A stretch of DNA of 6,588 bases from Crocosphaera sp038442745. Lineage in GTDB: Bacteria; Cyanobacteriota; Cyanobacteriia; Cyanobacteriales; Microcystaceae. The stretch is taken from assembly GCF_038442745.1 (NCBI RefSeq), contig NZ_JARVCN010000189.1, forward strand, positions 1 to 6,588, in the 5' to 3' direction. The position numbers and the translations under genes are program-made. The notes under the pieces were generated by a model that was given only the letters and a program-made list of their open reading frames with translations, ran no database searches and was not told the DNA's origin. Below, one piece after another: positions 1 through 5,501 of the stretch; within the stretch, counting starts at the first letter, position 1, and each line of letters starts with the position of its first letter.

Positions 1-64
1 TTCGATGTGTCCGCCTTAGCTATAGTGAGGGACTTCTCCCGACATTTAGTTAAAATGGTTCAGT
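1..64. other. Structured non-coding stretch, possible relic right end of an IS200/IS605-type element
   Basis: No open frame of note. Bases 9-33 can fold into a hairpin: 9-11 with 31-33, a two-base bulge, then 14-18 with 26-30, and loop 19-25. A competing short hairpin pairs GGGA (29-32) with TCCC (37-40). Read on the minus strand, the segment GTCGGGAGAAGTCCC followed by TCACTATAGC resembles what I remember of the structured tail after tnpB genes in cyanobacterial IS200/IS605-type elements. That resemblance is from memory and unchecked. No tnpB is present: the adjoining DNA on that side is the STAS gene. The stretch could instead be a 3' UTR structure of that gene, but there is no T-run on the minus strand as an intrinsic terminator would need. 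Confidence 0.3.
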
Positions 65-388
65 TTACGCACTCATAATGCTTTTTTCCAGTTCTTCTCG
101 ACTCTCAAAAATTCTAAAAACTTTGTGCATATCTGTCAATTCAAGCAACATCATTACCTGCTCATTAACAGAACACAAAAATAGTTTAGCACCCTCAGCT
201 CTGACTGATTTTAAGGATAAAACCAATGCCCCCAAACCAGAACTATCCATAAAGCTGACATTTTTGAAATCAATTACAACAACTTTGGGGTTTGCTTGTA
301 ATATTGTTTGGATTTCTTGACGAAATTTGCCACTCTTCGTTCCATCAATTATTCCACAAGGTTCATAAACTTGAAAGTATACCGCCAT
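65..388 (-). CDS. STAS-domain anti-sigma-factor antagonist (SpoIIAA-like)
   Basis: This is a 107-residue single-domain STAS protein, the usual length for stand-alone anti-sigma-factor antagonists. Such proteins are cytosolic switches: unphosphorylated they bind a serine kinase/anti-sigma factor, and phosphorylation of a conserved serine releases them. The diagnostic segment is visible at residues 40-56: a D-F-x-x-V-x-F-M strand running into DSSGLGALV, with Ser49/Ser50 as the phosphosite pair. The N-terminus (EPCGIIDGTKSGKFR, residues 9-23) is the strand and loop typical of cyanobacterial members. It recalls the Synechocystis Slr1856/Slr1859 type, which are substrates of the PP2C phosphatase IcfG, but paralogy cannot be settled here. 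No kinase or phosphatase partner lies in the window. The ATG at 388 has no clear Shine-Dalgarno but sits just below a good promoter. Family assignment is firm; the partner is unknown. Confidence 0.93.
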   Translation of the reverse strand: MAVYFQVYEPCGIIDGTKSGKFRQEIQTILQANPKVVVIDFKNVSFMDSSGLGALVLSLKSVRAEGAKLFLCSVNEQVMMLLELTDMHKVFRIFESREELEKSIMSA

Positions 389-409
389 TGAAAATAAAAC
401 TAAGAAATT

Positions 410-439
410 AGTATAAAAAGTTTAACAAACTTCTGTCGT
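410..439 (-). promoter_or_regulatory. Candidate promoter of the STAS gene with a palindrome in its spacer
   Basis: On the minus strand there is a -35-like ACGACA (434-439), an 18-base spacer and a strong -10 TATACT (410-415), giving a predicted start near 403 and a leader of about 15 bases. The spacer contains a perfect inverted repeat, AAGTTT-AAC-AAACTT (418-432), lying between the two promoter boxes where a repressor would block RNA polymerase. The boxes are seen directly; promoter activity and operator function are inferred. Confidence 0.5.
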
Positions 440-494
440 TTATTTTAGCATGGAAAAGGGAAAAGCTAAACTATAAAAAACTGAGCATTTATCC

Positions 495-662
495 TTAGAG
501 ATGTAGAAAAGAAACAGTTGATAACAAATAACTGATATCATCTATAGGAGCAGGAGCGGCTAAGTCTGATGGAATGAAAGCACGAGCCGTAACTGCAACT
601 AAGGCCACTAAAAACATTAAAACAATTAACATTGGGGCAACGTATTGACGAAAAAATGCCAT
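495..662 (-). CDS. Small single-span membrane protein, unknown function
   Basis: This open frame of 55 codons runs from ATG at 662 to TAA at 495. The protein starts MAFFRQYVAPM and has a hydrophobic segment at about residues 9-24 (APMLIVLMFLVALVAV). A short, small-residue-rich tail follows (TARAFIPSDLAAPAPIDD) and then a second, weaker apolar stretch (ISYLLSTVSFLHL). One positively charged residue before the span and acidic residues after it suggest an N-in orientation with the C-terminus in the lumen or periplasm. Support for a real gene: a perfect TATAAT box upstream (697-702), AGAAG about eight bases before the ATG, normal codon use, and the gap it fills. The span followed by an Ala/Pro-rich stretch looks like a conserved small cyanobacterial thylakoid or plasma-membrane protein, but I cannot name it. 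I considered Psb34 and Psb35 and do not think it matches either. It lies divergent from rnhB. Confidence 0.72.
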   Translation of the reverse strand: MAFFRQYVAPMLIVLMFLVALVAVTARAFIPSDLAAPAPIDDISYLLSTVSFLHL

Positions 663-727
663 AATAATACTTCTAAAATTTATATATACTCCCCAAATTA
701 TATCAAATTAGGTTCATGTCTGCTCAA
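663..727. promoter_or_regulatory. Divergent promoter region between the 55-residue gene and rnhB
   Basis: Only 53 bases separate the two start codons. For the minus-strand gene there is a perfect -10 TATAAT at 697-702 and a -35-like TTGAGC at 722-727 with a 19-base spacer, so its -35 box lies inside the rnhB coding sequence. For rnhB, TATACT at 685-690 is a possible plus-strand -10, but no good -35 is seen. The rnhB start has only a short AGG (710-712) three bases away as a ribosome-binding hint. The two promoters would overlap and probably compete. Confidence 0.5.
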
Positions 728-1306
728 TTATTTTCTCATTCACAAATTTTCATAGCAGGTATTGATGAGGTGGGGCGAGGTTGTTTGTTTGGTCCTGTGG
801 TGGCGGCGGCAGTAGTGTTTGAAAAAGAAAATATTTTTCAACTGCAGGAAATAGGGGTTAAAGACAGTAAACAACTGTCGGCTAAACGTCGTGAAACTTT
901 AGCAACAGAGATTAAAAATCGGGCTATTTCCTATTATATTAGTTATGCTTCTTCCCAAGAAATAGATCGCTTAAATATTCTCAATGCTTCTTTATTAGCA
1001 ATGGAACGCTGTGTTAAAAAACTTTCTGTTGTTCCTCAACTTTGTTTAGTAGATGGTAACAAAAAAATTCCTAATCTTATCATTCCTCAAGAAACTATTA
1101 TAGGAGGCGATCGCATCTCTCCTCTGATTGCTGCTGGGAGTATTTTAGCTAAGGTTTGGCGAGATCAATTAATCATTCGTTTAGCTGCTAAATATCCCTA
1201 TTATGATTTGGAAAATAATAAAGGTTACGGCACTAAAAAACATCGTCTTGCTTTACAAAAATACGGCTCATGTTTTCACCATCGACATTCTTTTAAACTA
1301 TGTTAA
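716..1306 (+). CDS. rnhB: Ribonuclease HII
   Basis: RNase HII cuts the RNA strand of RNA-DNA hybrids and starts removal of single ribonucleotides misincorporated in DNA, in the cytosol. The protein has 196 residues, usual for the bacterial family. The signature GIDEVGRG is at 15-22, KDSKQLS at 49-55, LVDGNK at 111-116, the segment IAAGSILAKVWRD at 138-150, and GYGTKKH near the C-terminus. The four metal-binding carboxylates are all present: Asp17, Glu18, Asp113 and Asp150. The ATG at 716 puts the first motif at the normal distance from the N-terminus. The gene is divergent from the 55-residue membrane protein gene and convergent with the pseudouridine synthase gene, so it is probably transcribed alone. 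A HIP1 site lies inside it at 1107-1114. Identification is secure. Confidence 0.97.
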   Translation: MSAQLFSHSQIFIAGIDEVGRGCLFGPVVAAAVVFEKENIFQLQEIGVKDSKQLSAKRRETLATEIKNRAISYYISYASSQEIDRLNILNASLLAMERCVKKLSVVPQLCLVDGNKKIPNLIIPQETIIGGDRISPLIAAGSILAKVWRDQLIIRLAAKYPYYDLENNKGYGTKKHRLALQKYGSCFHHRHSFKLC

Positions 1307-1320
1307 ATTATCGCACATTA

Positions 1321-1411
1321 GCAGTCAGCAATCAGCAGTCAGCAGTCAGGAGTTAGAAATCAGGAGTCAGGAGTCAGGAGTTAGGAGTCAGGAGTCAGGA
1401 GTTAGGATTCA
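1321..1411. repeat. Heptameric tandem repeat array (STRR type)
   Basis: Thirteen consecutive 7-bp units fill the convergent gap between rnhB and the pseudouridine synthase gene. The first four are GCAGTCA-like, the rest GGAGTCA or GGAGTTA with one degenerate GAAATCA (1356-1362) and a final GGATTCA (1405-1411). A 21-bp higher-order unit of three heptamers, GGAGTCA twice then GGAGTTA, occurs twice in a row and identically at 1363-1383 and 1384-1404. This matches the short tandemly repeated repetitive sequences described in cyanobacteria. An overlapping open frame through the array gives a Ser/Gln-rich peptide and is taken as an artefact of the repeat. Confidence 0.9.
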
Positions 1412-1444
1412 TAGTTAATATTAATAATTAAACAATCTCTTTCT

Positions 1445-2392
1445 TCAATAATTATTTCTTTGTTTTAAATAATTTAATAGCTTAGTAAACTTGTCAGGCA
1501 AAGGGGCGATCGCTTCTATTTTTTTTGAGGTGATAGGATGGGTTAGTGTTAGTTTATGCGCGTGTAATGCTTGTCCTGATAAATTCATTTTCAGAGAACG
1601 ATTAGCACTATATAAAGGATCACCAACAATGGGATTACCAAAATAACTACTATGGACTCTTATTTGATGGGTTCTTCCCGTTTCTAAGGTAAATTTAACT
1701 AAACTATAATTGCCCAATCTTTCTATTATTTCCCAATAAGTTATAGCATTTCGACCTCGTTTTTCTATAGGAACCACTGCCATTTTTTTTCTGTCCACAG
1801 GATGACGACCGATTGGTAAATTGATGATTCCTTGATTACTATTATTGTTATTTTCTTGATTACTCAAAACACCATAAATTATCCCTAAATACTCTCTTTT
1901 TGCAGTTTTATTTTTGATTTGTGCTTGTAAGTTTTGATGGGCAAAATCTGTCTTAGCAACTACAATTGCTCCTGTAGTGTCCTTATCTAGACGATGGACA
2001 ATACCAGGTCTTTGTATGCCACCAATTCCTGCTAAATTAGAACAGTGATATAATAGGGCATGAACTAGGGTTCCTGTGTCGTGACCGGGTGCTGGATGAA
2101 CCACTAAATTAGCTGATTTGTTAATAATAATTAGTTGCTCATCTTCGTATAAAATATCGAGAGGAATCGGCTCAGGTATAAGTTCTAAAGGTTGGGGTTC
2201 AGGGATATGAATTTGTAAGCGATCGCCTATTTTTACCTTGATTTTCTTGTTGGTACAAACTTCATTATTTAAAGTAATATTGCCTTGTTCGATCAGTTTT
2301 TGGAGATGGGAACGGGAGATATCTGTGAGATTATCCGCTAACCATCTATCCAAGCGATCGCCTTGATGTTTTACTGTTATATTTATGGTCAT
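1445..2392 (-). CDS. RluA/RluD-family ribosomal RNA pseudouridine synthase
   Basis: The protein isomerises uridine to pseudouridine in RNA, most likely 23S rRNA, in the cytosol. It has 315 residues, typical of the RluD/YlyB-like branch. An S4 RNA-binding domain covers about residues 10-62 (DRLDRWLAD near its start, IKVKIGDRLQIHIP at its end). The catalytic domain runs from about 75 to 305 and contains the family motif HRLDKDTTG at 133-141 with the nucleophilic Asp136. A second conserved segment, GRTHQIRVH, is at 239-247, followed by GNPIVGDPLY. The exact target uridine cannot be read from the sequence, so no symbol is given. The ATG at 2392 lies 11 bases after the pyrB stop on the same strand, which suggests co-transcription. 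Residues 180-187 are an Asn-rich insert (ENNNNSNQ). Two HIP1 sites fall near the N-terminal coding end. Confidence 0.93.
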   Translation of the reverse strand: MTINITVKHQGDRLDRWLADNLTDISRSHLQKLIEQGNITLNNEVCTNKKIKVKIGDRLQIHIPEPQPLELIPEPIPLDILYEDEQLIIINKSANLVVHPAPGHDTGTLVHALLYHCSNLAGIGGIQRPGIVHRLDKDTTGAIVVAKTDFAHQNLQAQIKNKTAKREYLGIIYGVLSNQENNNNSNQGIINLPIGRHPVDRKKMAVVPIEKRGRNAITYWEIIERLGNYSLVKFTLETGRTHQIRVHSSYFGNPIVGDPLYSANRSLKMNLSGQALHAHKLTLTHPITSKKIEAIAPLPDKFTKLLNYLKQRNNY

Positions 2393-2403
2393 AAACGAAT
2401 AGT

Positions 2404-3384
2404 TTAATTACTGGTTCCAATGAGAAATAATAAAGCCATCCTCACAGCAATACCGCTTGTAACTTGTTGTTGAATTAAACTAAAACGAGGATCATCCATC
2501 AACTCAGAACTAATTTCTACTCCACGATTAACGGGACCAGGATGTAATATCTTAACATCAGGATGGCATAATTCTAGGCGATGATGATTAATCCCGTACT
2601 GTTGATGATACTCTCTTAAACTAGGCAATAAATGATTAGTCATTCTCTCTTTTTGTAAACGCAAAGTCATGACAAAATCAGCCTTTTCTAAGGCAGGTTT
2701 CAGTTCCCAATGTAGAAATAATTTACCCTCATGAGACTCATTTTTCATCCCCTTAAACCATTCAGGAACCAAAGTTGCAGGTCCCGCTAAATGGACATCG
2801 GCACCGGCTGCTGTTAAACTCCAAATATTGGAACGGGCTACCCTAGAATGTAAGATATCCCCCACAATGGCAATTTTTTTACCTTTTAATAAAGCCAAAC
2901 TAGGGCTATCAAAATCCAATAAGCAGCACAAAGTAAATAAATCTAATAACCCCTGGGAAGGATGTTCGTGTTGTCCATCTCCTGCGTTGAGAACACCAAC
3001 TCCTGTTTGCAGACGATCCATCTCCTGTGCGATCGCATGGGGAACTCCTGCCTGTTGATGACGAATGACCATCAAATTTGTTCCCATGGCCAAATAGGTT
3101 TTAGCGGTGTCTAAGATAGTTTCTCCCTTGGTTAGAGAGGAGGTTCCCGGGGCAAAATTCAAAATATCGGCCGAGAGACGCTTAGCCGCTAACTCAAAAC
3201 TGCTACGGGTACGGGTAGATGGTTCAAAAAACATATTGGTTACCACCACCCCTTGAAGTGCGGGAACCTTTTTTGTGCGACTAGATAACACTTCGCGGAA
3301 ACTAGAAGCCGTTTGTAGTAGGGTATCATACTCGTCGACAGTCCAATCTTTTAACCCTAAAACGTGATGGCGAGTCCAAGTCAT
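2404..3384 (-). CDS. pyrB: Aspartate carbamoyltransferase, catalytic chain
   Basis: The enzyme joins carbamoyl phosphate and aspartate to make N-carbamoyl-aspartate, the committed step of pyrimidine synthesis, in the cytosol. From the ATG at 3384 the protein has 326 residues. The carbamoyl-phosphate domain shows FFEPSTRTRSSFE (52-64) with the STRTR loop, and SLTKGETILDTAKT (83-96). The family motif NAGDGQHEHPSQ is at 133-144. The aspartate domain holds VMTLRLQKER (238-247), which binds aspartate, and HPGPVNRG (281-288). The open frame can be extended 11 codons to a TTG at 3417, but the MTWTRHHVLGL start matches the usual cyanobacterial N-terminus, so the ATG is preferred. No pyrI regulatory chain or fused dihydroorotase is seen. 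The pseudouridine synthase gene follows 11 bases downstream. Confidence 0.97.
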   Translation of the reverse strand: MTWTRHHVLGLKDWTVDEYDTLLQTASSFREVLSSRTKKVPALQGVVVTNMFFEPSTRTRSSFELAAKRLSADILNFAPGTSSLTKGETILDTAKTYLAMGTNLMVIRHQQAGVPHAIAQEMDRLQTGVGVLNAGDGQHEHPSQGLLDLFTLCCLLDFDSPSLALLKGKKIAIVGDILHSRVARSNIWSLTAAGADVHLAGPATLVPEWFKGMKNESHEGKLFLHWELKPALEKADFVMTLRLQKERMTNHLLPSLREYHQQYGINHHRLELCHPDVKILHPGPVNRGVEISSELMDDPRFSLIQQQVTSGIAVRMALLFLIGTSN

Positions 3385-3585
3385 GTAACAGTTCCCATAG
3401 GCTTTGTTTGCCACCAAAACGAAACAGTAGCTTTAATATATTTTATCCTAATAATGTTGTTCTTAACTGTAACAGAGGGTAATGGAGTAAAAATAACAAC
3501 GAATTCAAGTTGCAAGGTTTCCAGTGCTAGAATTAAACTAGAAGCTACAAAAAACAGTAAAATTGTGACAATTGTGTAATCGTCT
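3385..3585. promoter_or_regulatory. Divergent regulatory region between pyrB and the GUN4-domain gene
   Basis: About 200 bp without a convincing gene. For pyrB (minus) a weak promoter can be drawn: TTAAGA (3461-3466), 15-base spacer, TAAAAT (3440-3445), in a very AT-rich stretch. For the GUN4-domain gene (plus) the best element is an extended -10, TGCTAGAAT (3525-3533), without a good -35, predicting a start near 3540. Two antiparallel open frames cross this region and encode hydrophobic stretches, but they overlap promoters and gene starts and are not called. Promoter calls here are weak. Confidence 0.4.
3561..3573. promoter_or_regulatory. Perfect 13-bp palindrome just upstream of the GUN4-domain gene
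   Basis: AATTGT-G-ACAATT is a perfect 6-1-6 inverted repeat ending 12 bases before the ATG at 3586. The AATTGTG half is repeated directly at 3570-3576. Lying within the predicted leader, it could be an operator or, as RNA, a small hairpin covering the translation start region, which lacks a Shine-Dalgarno. It does not match an NtcA site (GTA-N8-TAC) and only half-matches the CRP consensus. Confidence 0.4.
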
Positions 3586-4215
3586 ATGCTAAAAGTAACC
3601 AAGCCATTCAATCAACTGTTGTGTACCTTATTATTTACCGGCGTTTGCGCCTTTTCTGTGTTGGGACAAGAAACCCCAAACAATCAACCTTCTCTGGTGT
3701 CTCCAGAAACAGGAATCGATTACACACCGTTACAAGAAGATTTACGACAACAGCAATGGTTGCGAGCAAATGAAACCACCAGAACTTTGATGTTGCAATC
3801 TACTAATCGCCAAGAGCAGGGTTGGATATCTCAAGATGAGGTGAAAAATATTGCTTGTTGGGATCTCAAAACCATAGACGATCTTTGGAGACAATACTCC
3901 GGGGGAAGATTTGGCTTTACTGTTCAGTTTCCTATTTTTGTAGAAACCGGTAATAGACCCGGACGTTTAGTGGACATAGAAGCTTATGATAACTTTGGGA
4001 CTCGCATCGGATGGCGTAAAGATGGACAATGGGTACAGTTCAAATTCAATTTAGAATATGACTTAGAAGCTCCCACAGGACATCTACCTAATCCCCGTCC
4101 AGAATACCAAATTACGGGGGGAAGACTCAACTATACAGCTTTGACCCAAAGAATGGTTGATTGTGGTTTAGTGGCTTATTCTGATCCCAGAAGAATCCCA
4201 AATTATCAACCTTGA
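3586..4215 (+). CDS. Exported GUN4-domain protein
   Basis: This 209-residue protein has an N-terminal signal peptide. Lys3 and Lys6 are followed by an apolar core at about 10-26 (QLLCTLLFTGVCAFSVL), with cleavage likely near residues 27-28 before QETPNNQ. The sequence before Cys21 (FTGVC) is not a good lipobox. After a linker (28-44) comes a GUN4 domain at about 45-170. It shows YTPLQEDLRQQQWLRANETT-like helices, LMLQSTNRQEQGW (68-80), DLKTIDDLWRQYSGGRFGF (93-111), GTRIGWRKDGQW (138-149) and APTGHLPNP (162-170). The tail to about 195 (YTALTQRMVDCGL) resembles the end of the GUN4 core. GUN4 proteins bind porphyrins and stimulate Mg-chelatase in the cytosol or stroma, so an exported copy should do something else, perhaps tetrapyrrole binding in the periplasm or lumen. 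This role is inference. The protein lacks the helical N-terminal domain of canonical Gun4. The domain call is strong; function is open. Confidence 0.88.
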   Translation: MLKVTKPFNQLLCTLLFTGVCAFSVLGQETPNNQPSLVSPETGIDYTPLQEDLRQQQWLRANETTRTLMLQSTNRQEQGWISQDEVKNIACWDLKTIDDLWRQYSGGRFGFTVQFPIFVETGNRPGRLVDIEAYDNFGTRIGWRKDGQWVQFKFNLEYDLEAPTGHLPNPRPEYQITGGRLNYTALTQRMVDCGLVAYSDPRRIPNYQP

Positions 4216-4220
4216 TAATC

Positions 4221-4237
4221 ATTGTATTAGCTACAAT
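4221..4237. repeat. Inverted repeat ATTGTA-N5-TACAAT after the GUN4-domain gene
   Basis: A perfect 6-bp inverted repeat with five bases between (TTAGC) begins five bases after the stop codon at 4215. As RNA it would make a weak AU-rich stem with no clear U-run, so it is a poor terminator. As DNA it could be a regulator site for the downstream CO2-hydration gene. GTA and TAC are five bases apart, not eight, so it is not a standard NtcA box. The half site ATTGT also appears in the palindrome at 3561-3573. Confidence 0.35.
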
Positions 4238-4266
4238 TATATCGGTTCTCATACTTGTAAGGTACA

Positions 4267-4310
4267 GAGGTCATCCCTTTAAGGCAGAAAGCAGGAGTTG
4301 GGATGACCTC
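4267..4310. repeat. Perfect 11-bp inverted repeat with 22-base loop upstream of the CO2-hydration gene
   Basis: GAGGTCATCCC (4267-4277) and GGGATGACCTC (4300-4310) are exact reverse complements, giving a strong hairpin on either strand. The loop is 4278-4299. Neither strand has a T-run after the stem, so it is not a standard intrinsic terminator. It lies 51 bases after the GUN4-domain stop and 53 bases before the ATG at 4364. It may be a structured leader, an RNA processing site or a small palindromic repeat element of the genome. No riboswitch class that I know fits. Confidence 0.6.
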
Positions 4311-4323
4311 ATGAGTCCGAAAA

Positions 4324-4338
4324 AAGCTATAAGAGCTT
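4324..4338 (+). promoter_or_regulatory. Small leader hairpin before the CO2-hydration gene
   Basis: AAGCT-ATAAG-AGCTT is a perfect 5-bp stem with a 5-base loop, 25 bases before the ATG at 4364. After it comes AGGCGG (4351-4356), a good Shine-Dalgarno-like sequence seven bases from the ATG. The hairpin leaves the ribosome site free. Whether it acts with the larger inverted repeat upstream is unknown. Confidence 0.35.
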
Positions 4339-4363
4339 GATAGAATAAAAAGGCGGATAAAAC

Positions 4364-5494
4364 ATGGTTAAGACAACGATACAAGGTTCTCGTCATCCTC
4401 TAGCAGAATATATCGATCGCTTGGAGAATGGTCAAGATTTACTCAAAGATTCACCCCAAAATGTGATAGAAGTGGTGGGGATTCTTAAAAGTTACGGGGT
4501 TATTTTAGATGAGTATTCCAATAACTTAATTTATATCGCTGACCATCAATTTTTAATTCTGTTTCCCTTCTTTAAATACTTCAATGGGGAATTTTCTATC
4601 GAAAAGTTACTACGGCATTGGAACCATAACCGCACTAACTTTGAATATGCAGAATATTGCATGAAATCAATGATGTGGCACGGTGGAGGCGGCTTAGATG
4701 CTTATTTAGATACATCAGAATTTAGAGATAATGTTGAACAGGTTATTAAAGCCCAATTTAAACACAACTTTTTTATGTTAACCCTGCACAAAATATTTCC
4801 AGAATTCTTACCCGAACAGATGAGAATGATGGCTTATTATAGTGGTTTAGGGCAGTTTTGGCGAGTAATGGCTGATATATTTTTAGACCTTTCTGATCGC
4901 TACGATAGAGGTGAGATTAGCTCCATTCCCGATGTGGTTCAACACATACTAGATGGTTTGGTGAAGGATGCAAATAAGCCAATCACTTATGAAGTGAAAG
5001 TTAGAGAAAAAGTCTACGAAGTGTTACCTAAAGCGGCGAAATTAACCTTTTTAATGGACACAGCAGTTCCTTATGTGGAGGCAATCTTTTTTAGAGGAAC
5101 TCCCTTTCCTGGAACAATCTCTTATAATGCTCAATCCTATCAAATACCCTCAGAACAATCTATTTTTACCTACGGTGCGTTATACGCTGACCCTTTACCC
5201 ATCGGAGGTGCAGGGATTCCTCCTACCTTATTAATGCAAGATATGAGACATCATTTACCAGAATATTTACACGAAGTTTACCGTGAAAGTTTTCGGCAAG
5301 AAGATGACTTATTAGTACAGATTTGTCAAAGTTTTCAGAAGTCCATGTTTTGTGTAACAACCGCCGCCATTAAGGGACTAGCACCCCATCCTTTAGACAC
5401 AACAAATACGGAAGAAAAACAAGAAAATCGCTCCTATTTAGAAGGGTGGATGGATCGTTTAAAAACCTCACAAATACTTATCGTTAATCAATAA
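4364..5494 (+). CDS. CO2 hydration protein of the ChpX/ChpY (CupB/CupA) family
   Basis: This 376-residue protein belongs to the Chp/Cup family, which attaches to specialised NDH-1 complexes on the thylakoid (cytosolic side). There it converts CO2 to bicarbonate, coupled to electron transport. Family-like segments are HPLAEYIDRLENG (11-23), IEVVGILKSYGVILDEYSNN (35-54), IADHQFLILFPFFKYFNG (58-75), LLRHWNHNRTNFEYAEYCMK (82-101) and MMWHGGGGLDAYLDT (103-117). Conserved histidines (85, 88, 106, 134, 142) are candidates for the zinc site. No signal peptide or transmembrane segment is seen. The ndhD and ndhF partners are not in the window. That is like Synechocystis cupB (slr1302), which stands apart from ndhD4/ndhF4, whereas cupA sits with ndhF3-ndhD3. 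By that context this is more likely the constitutive, lower-affinity ChpX/CupB, but the paralogue is not settled. The start has a good AGGCGG site. ccaA follows downstream. Confidence 0.88.
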   Translation: MVKTTIQGSRHPLAEYIDRLENGQDLLKDSPQNVIEVVGILKSYGVILDEYSNNLIYIADHQFLILFPFFKYFNGEFSIEKLLRHWNHNRTNFEYAEYCMKSMMWHGGGGLDAYLDTSEFRDNVEQVIKAQFKHNFFMLTLHKIFPEFLPEQMRMMAYYSGLGQFWRVMADIFLDLSDRYDRGEISSIPDVVQHILDGLVKDANKPITYEVKVREKVYEVLPKAAKLTFLMDTAVPYVEAIFFRGTPFPGTISYNAQSYQIPSEQSIFTYGALYADPLPIGGAGIPPTLLMQDMRHHLPEYLHEVYRESFRQEDDLLVQICQSFQKSMFCVTTAAIKGLAPHPLDTTNTEEKQENRSYLEGWMDRLKTSQILIVNQ

Positions 5495-5501
5495 TTTACT
5501 C

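Larger units (their letters stand above)
1107..3036. repeat. Five HIP1 palindromes (GCGATCGC)
   Basis: Exact copies of GCGATCGC occur at 1107-1114, 1506-1513, 2219-2226, 2354-2361 and 3029-3036. This octamer is the highly iterated palindrome of many cyanobacterial genomes. By chance about 0.1 copy would be expected in a window of this size. All five lie inside rnhB, the pseudouridine synthase gene or pyrB; I found no exact copy after 3036, only partial matches such as those near 4415 and 6246. Confidence 0.9.

Noticed and set aside
444..470. TTTAGC/GCTAAA hairpin between the small membrane gene and the STAS gene as a terminator
   Set aside because: Only six weak pairs with a 15-base loop and no T-run on the minus strand.
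1203..1418. Open frame from inside rnhB through the heptamer array
   Set aside because: The first part is out of frame with a secure gene and the rest is a translated repeat (Ser/Gln/Glu-rich); the openness is a by-product of the 7-bp period.
3385..3417. pyrB starting at the upstream TTG (3417), adding 11 residues
   Set aside because: The extra residues (Met-Val-Ala-Asn...) do not look like the family N-terminus, the codon is a weak start, and MTWTRHHVLGL from the ATG at 3384 matches the usual cyanobacterial start.
3364..3611. Two antiparallel open frames with hydrophobic stretches across the pyrB/GUN4 gap
   Set aside because: They overlap each other, both gene starts and the predicted promoters; the hydrophobicity follows from AT-rich DNA and no ribosome site supports them.
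4223..4235. NtcA nitrogen-control box at GTATTAGCTAC
   Set aside because: The canonical site is GTA-N8-TAC; here the spacing is five, and at 5504-5518 it is nine.
4307..4325. Hammerhead-ribozyme-like string CTCATGAGTCCGAAA after the inverted repeat
   Set aside because: The hammerhead core needs CUGAUGA; here the third base is C instead of the essential G, and there is no stem II between this part and GAAA.
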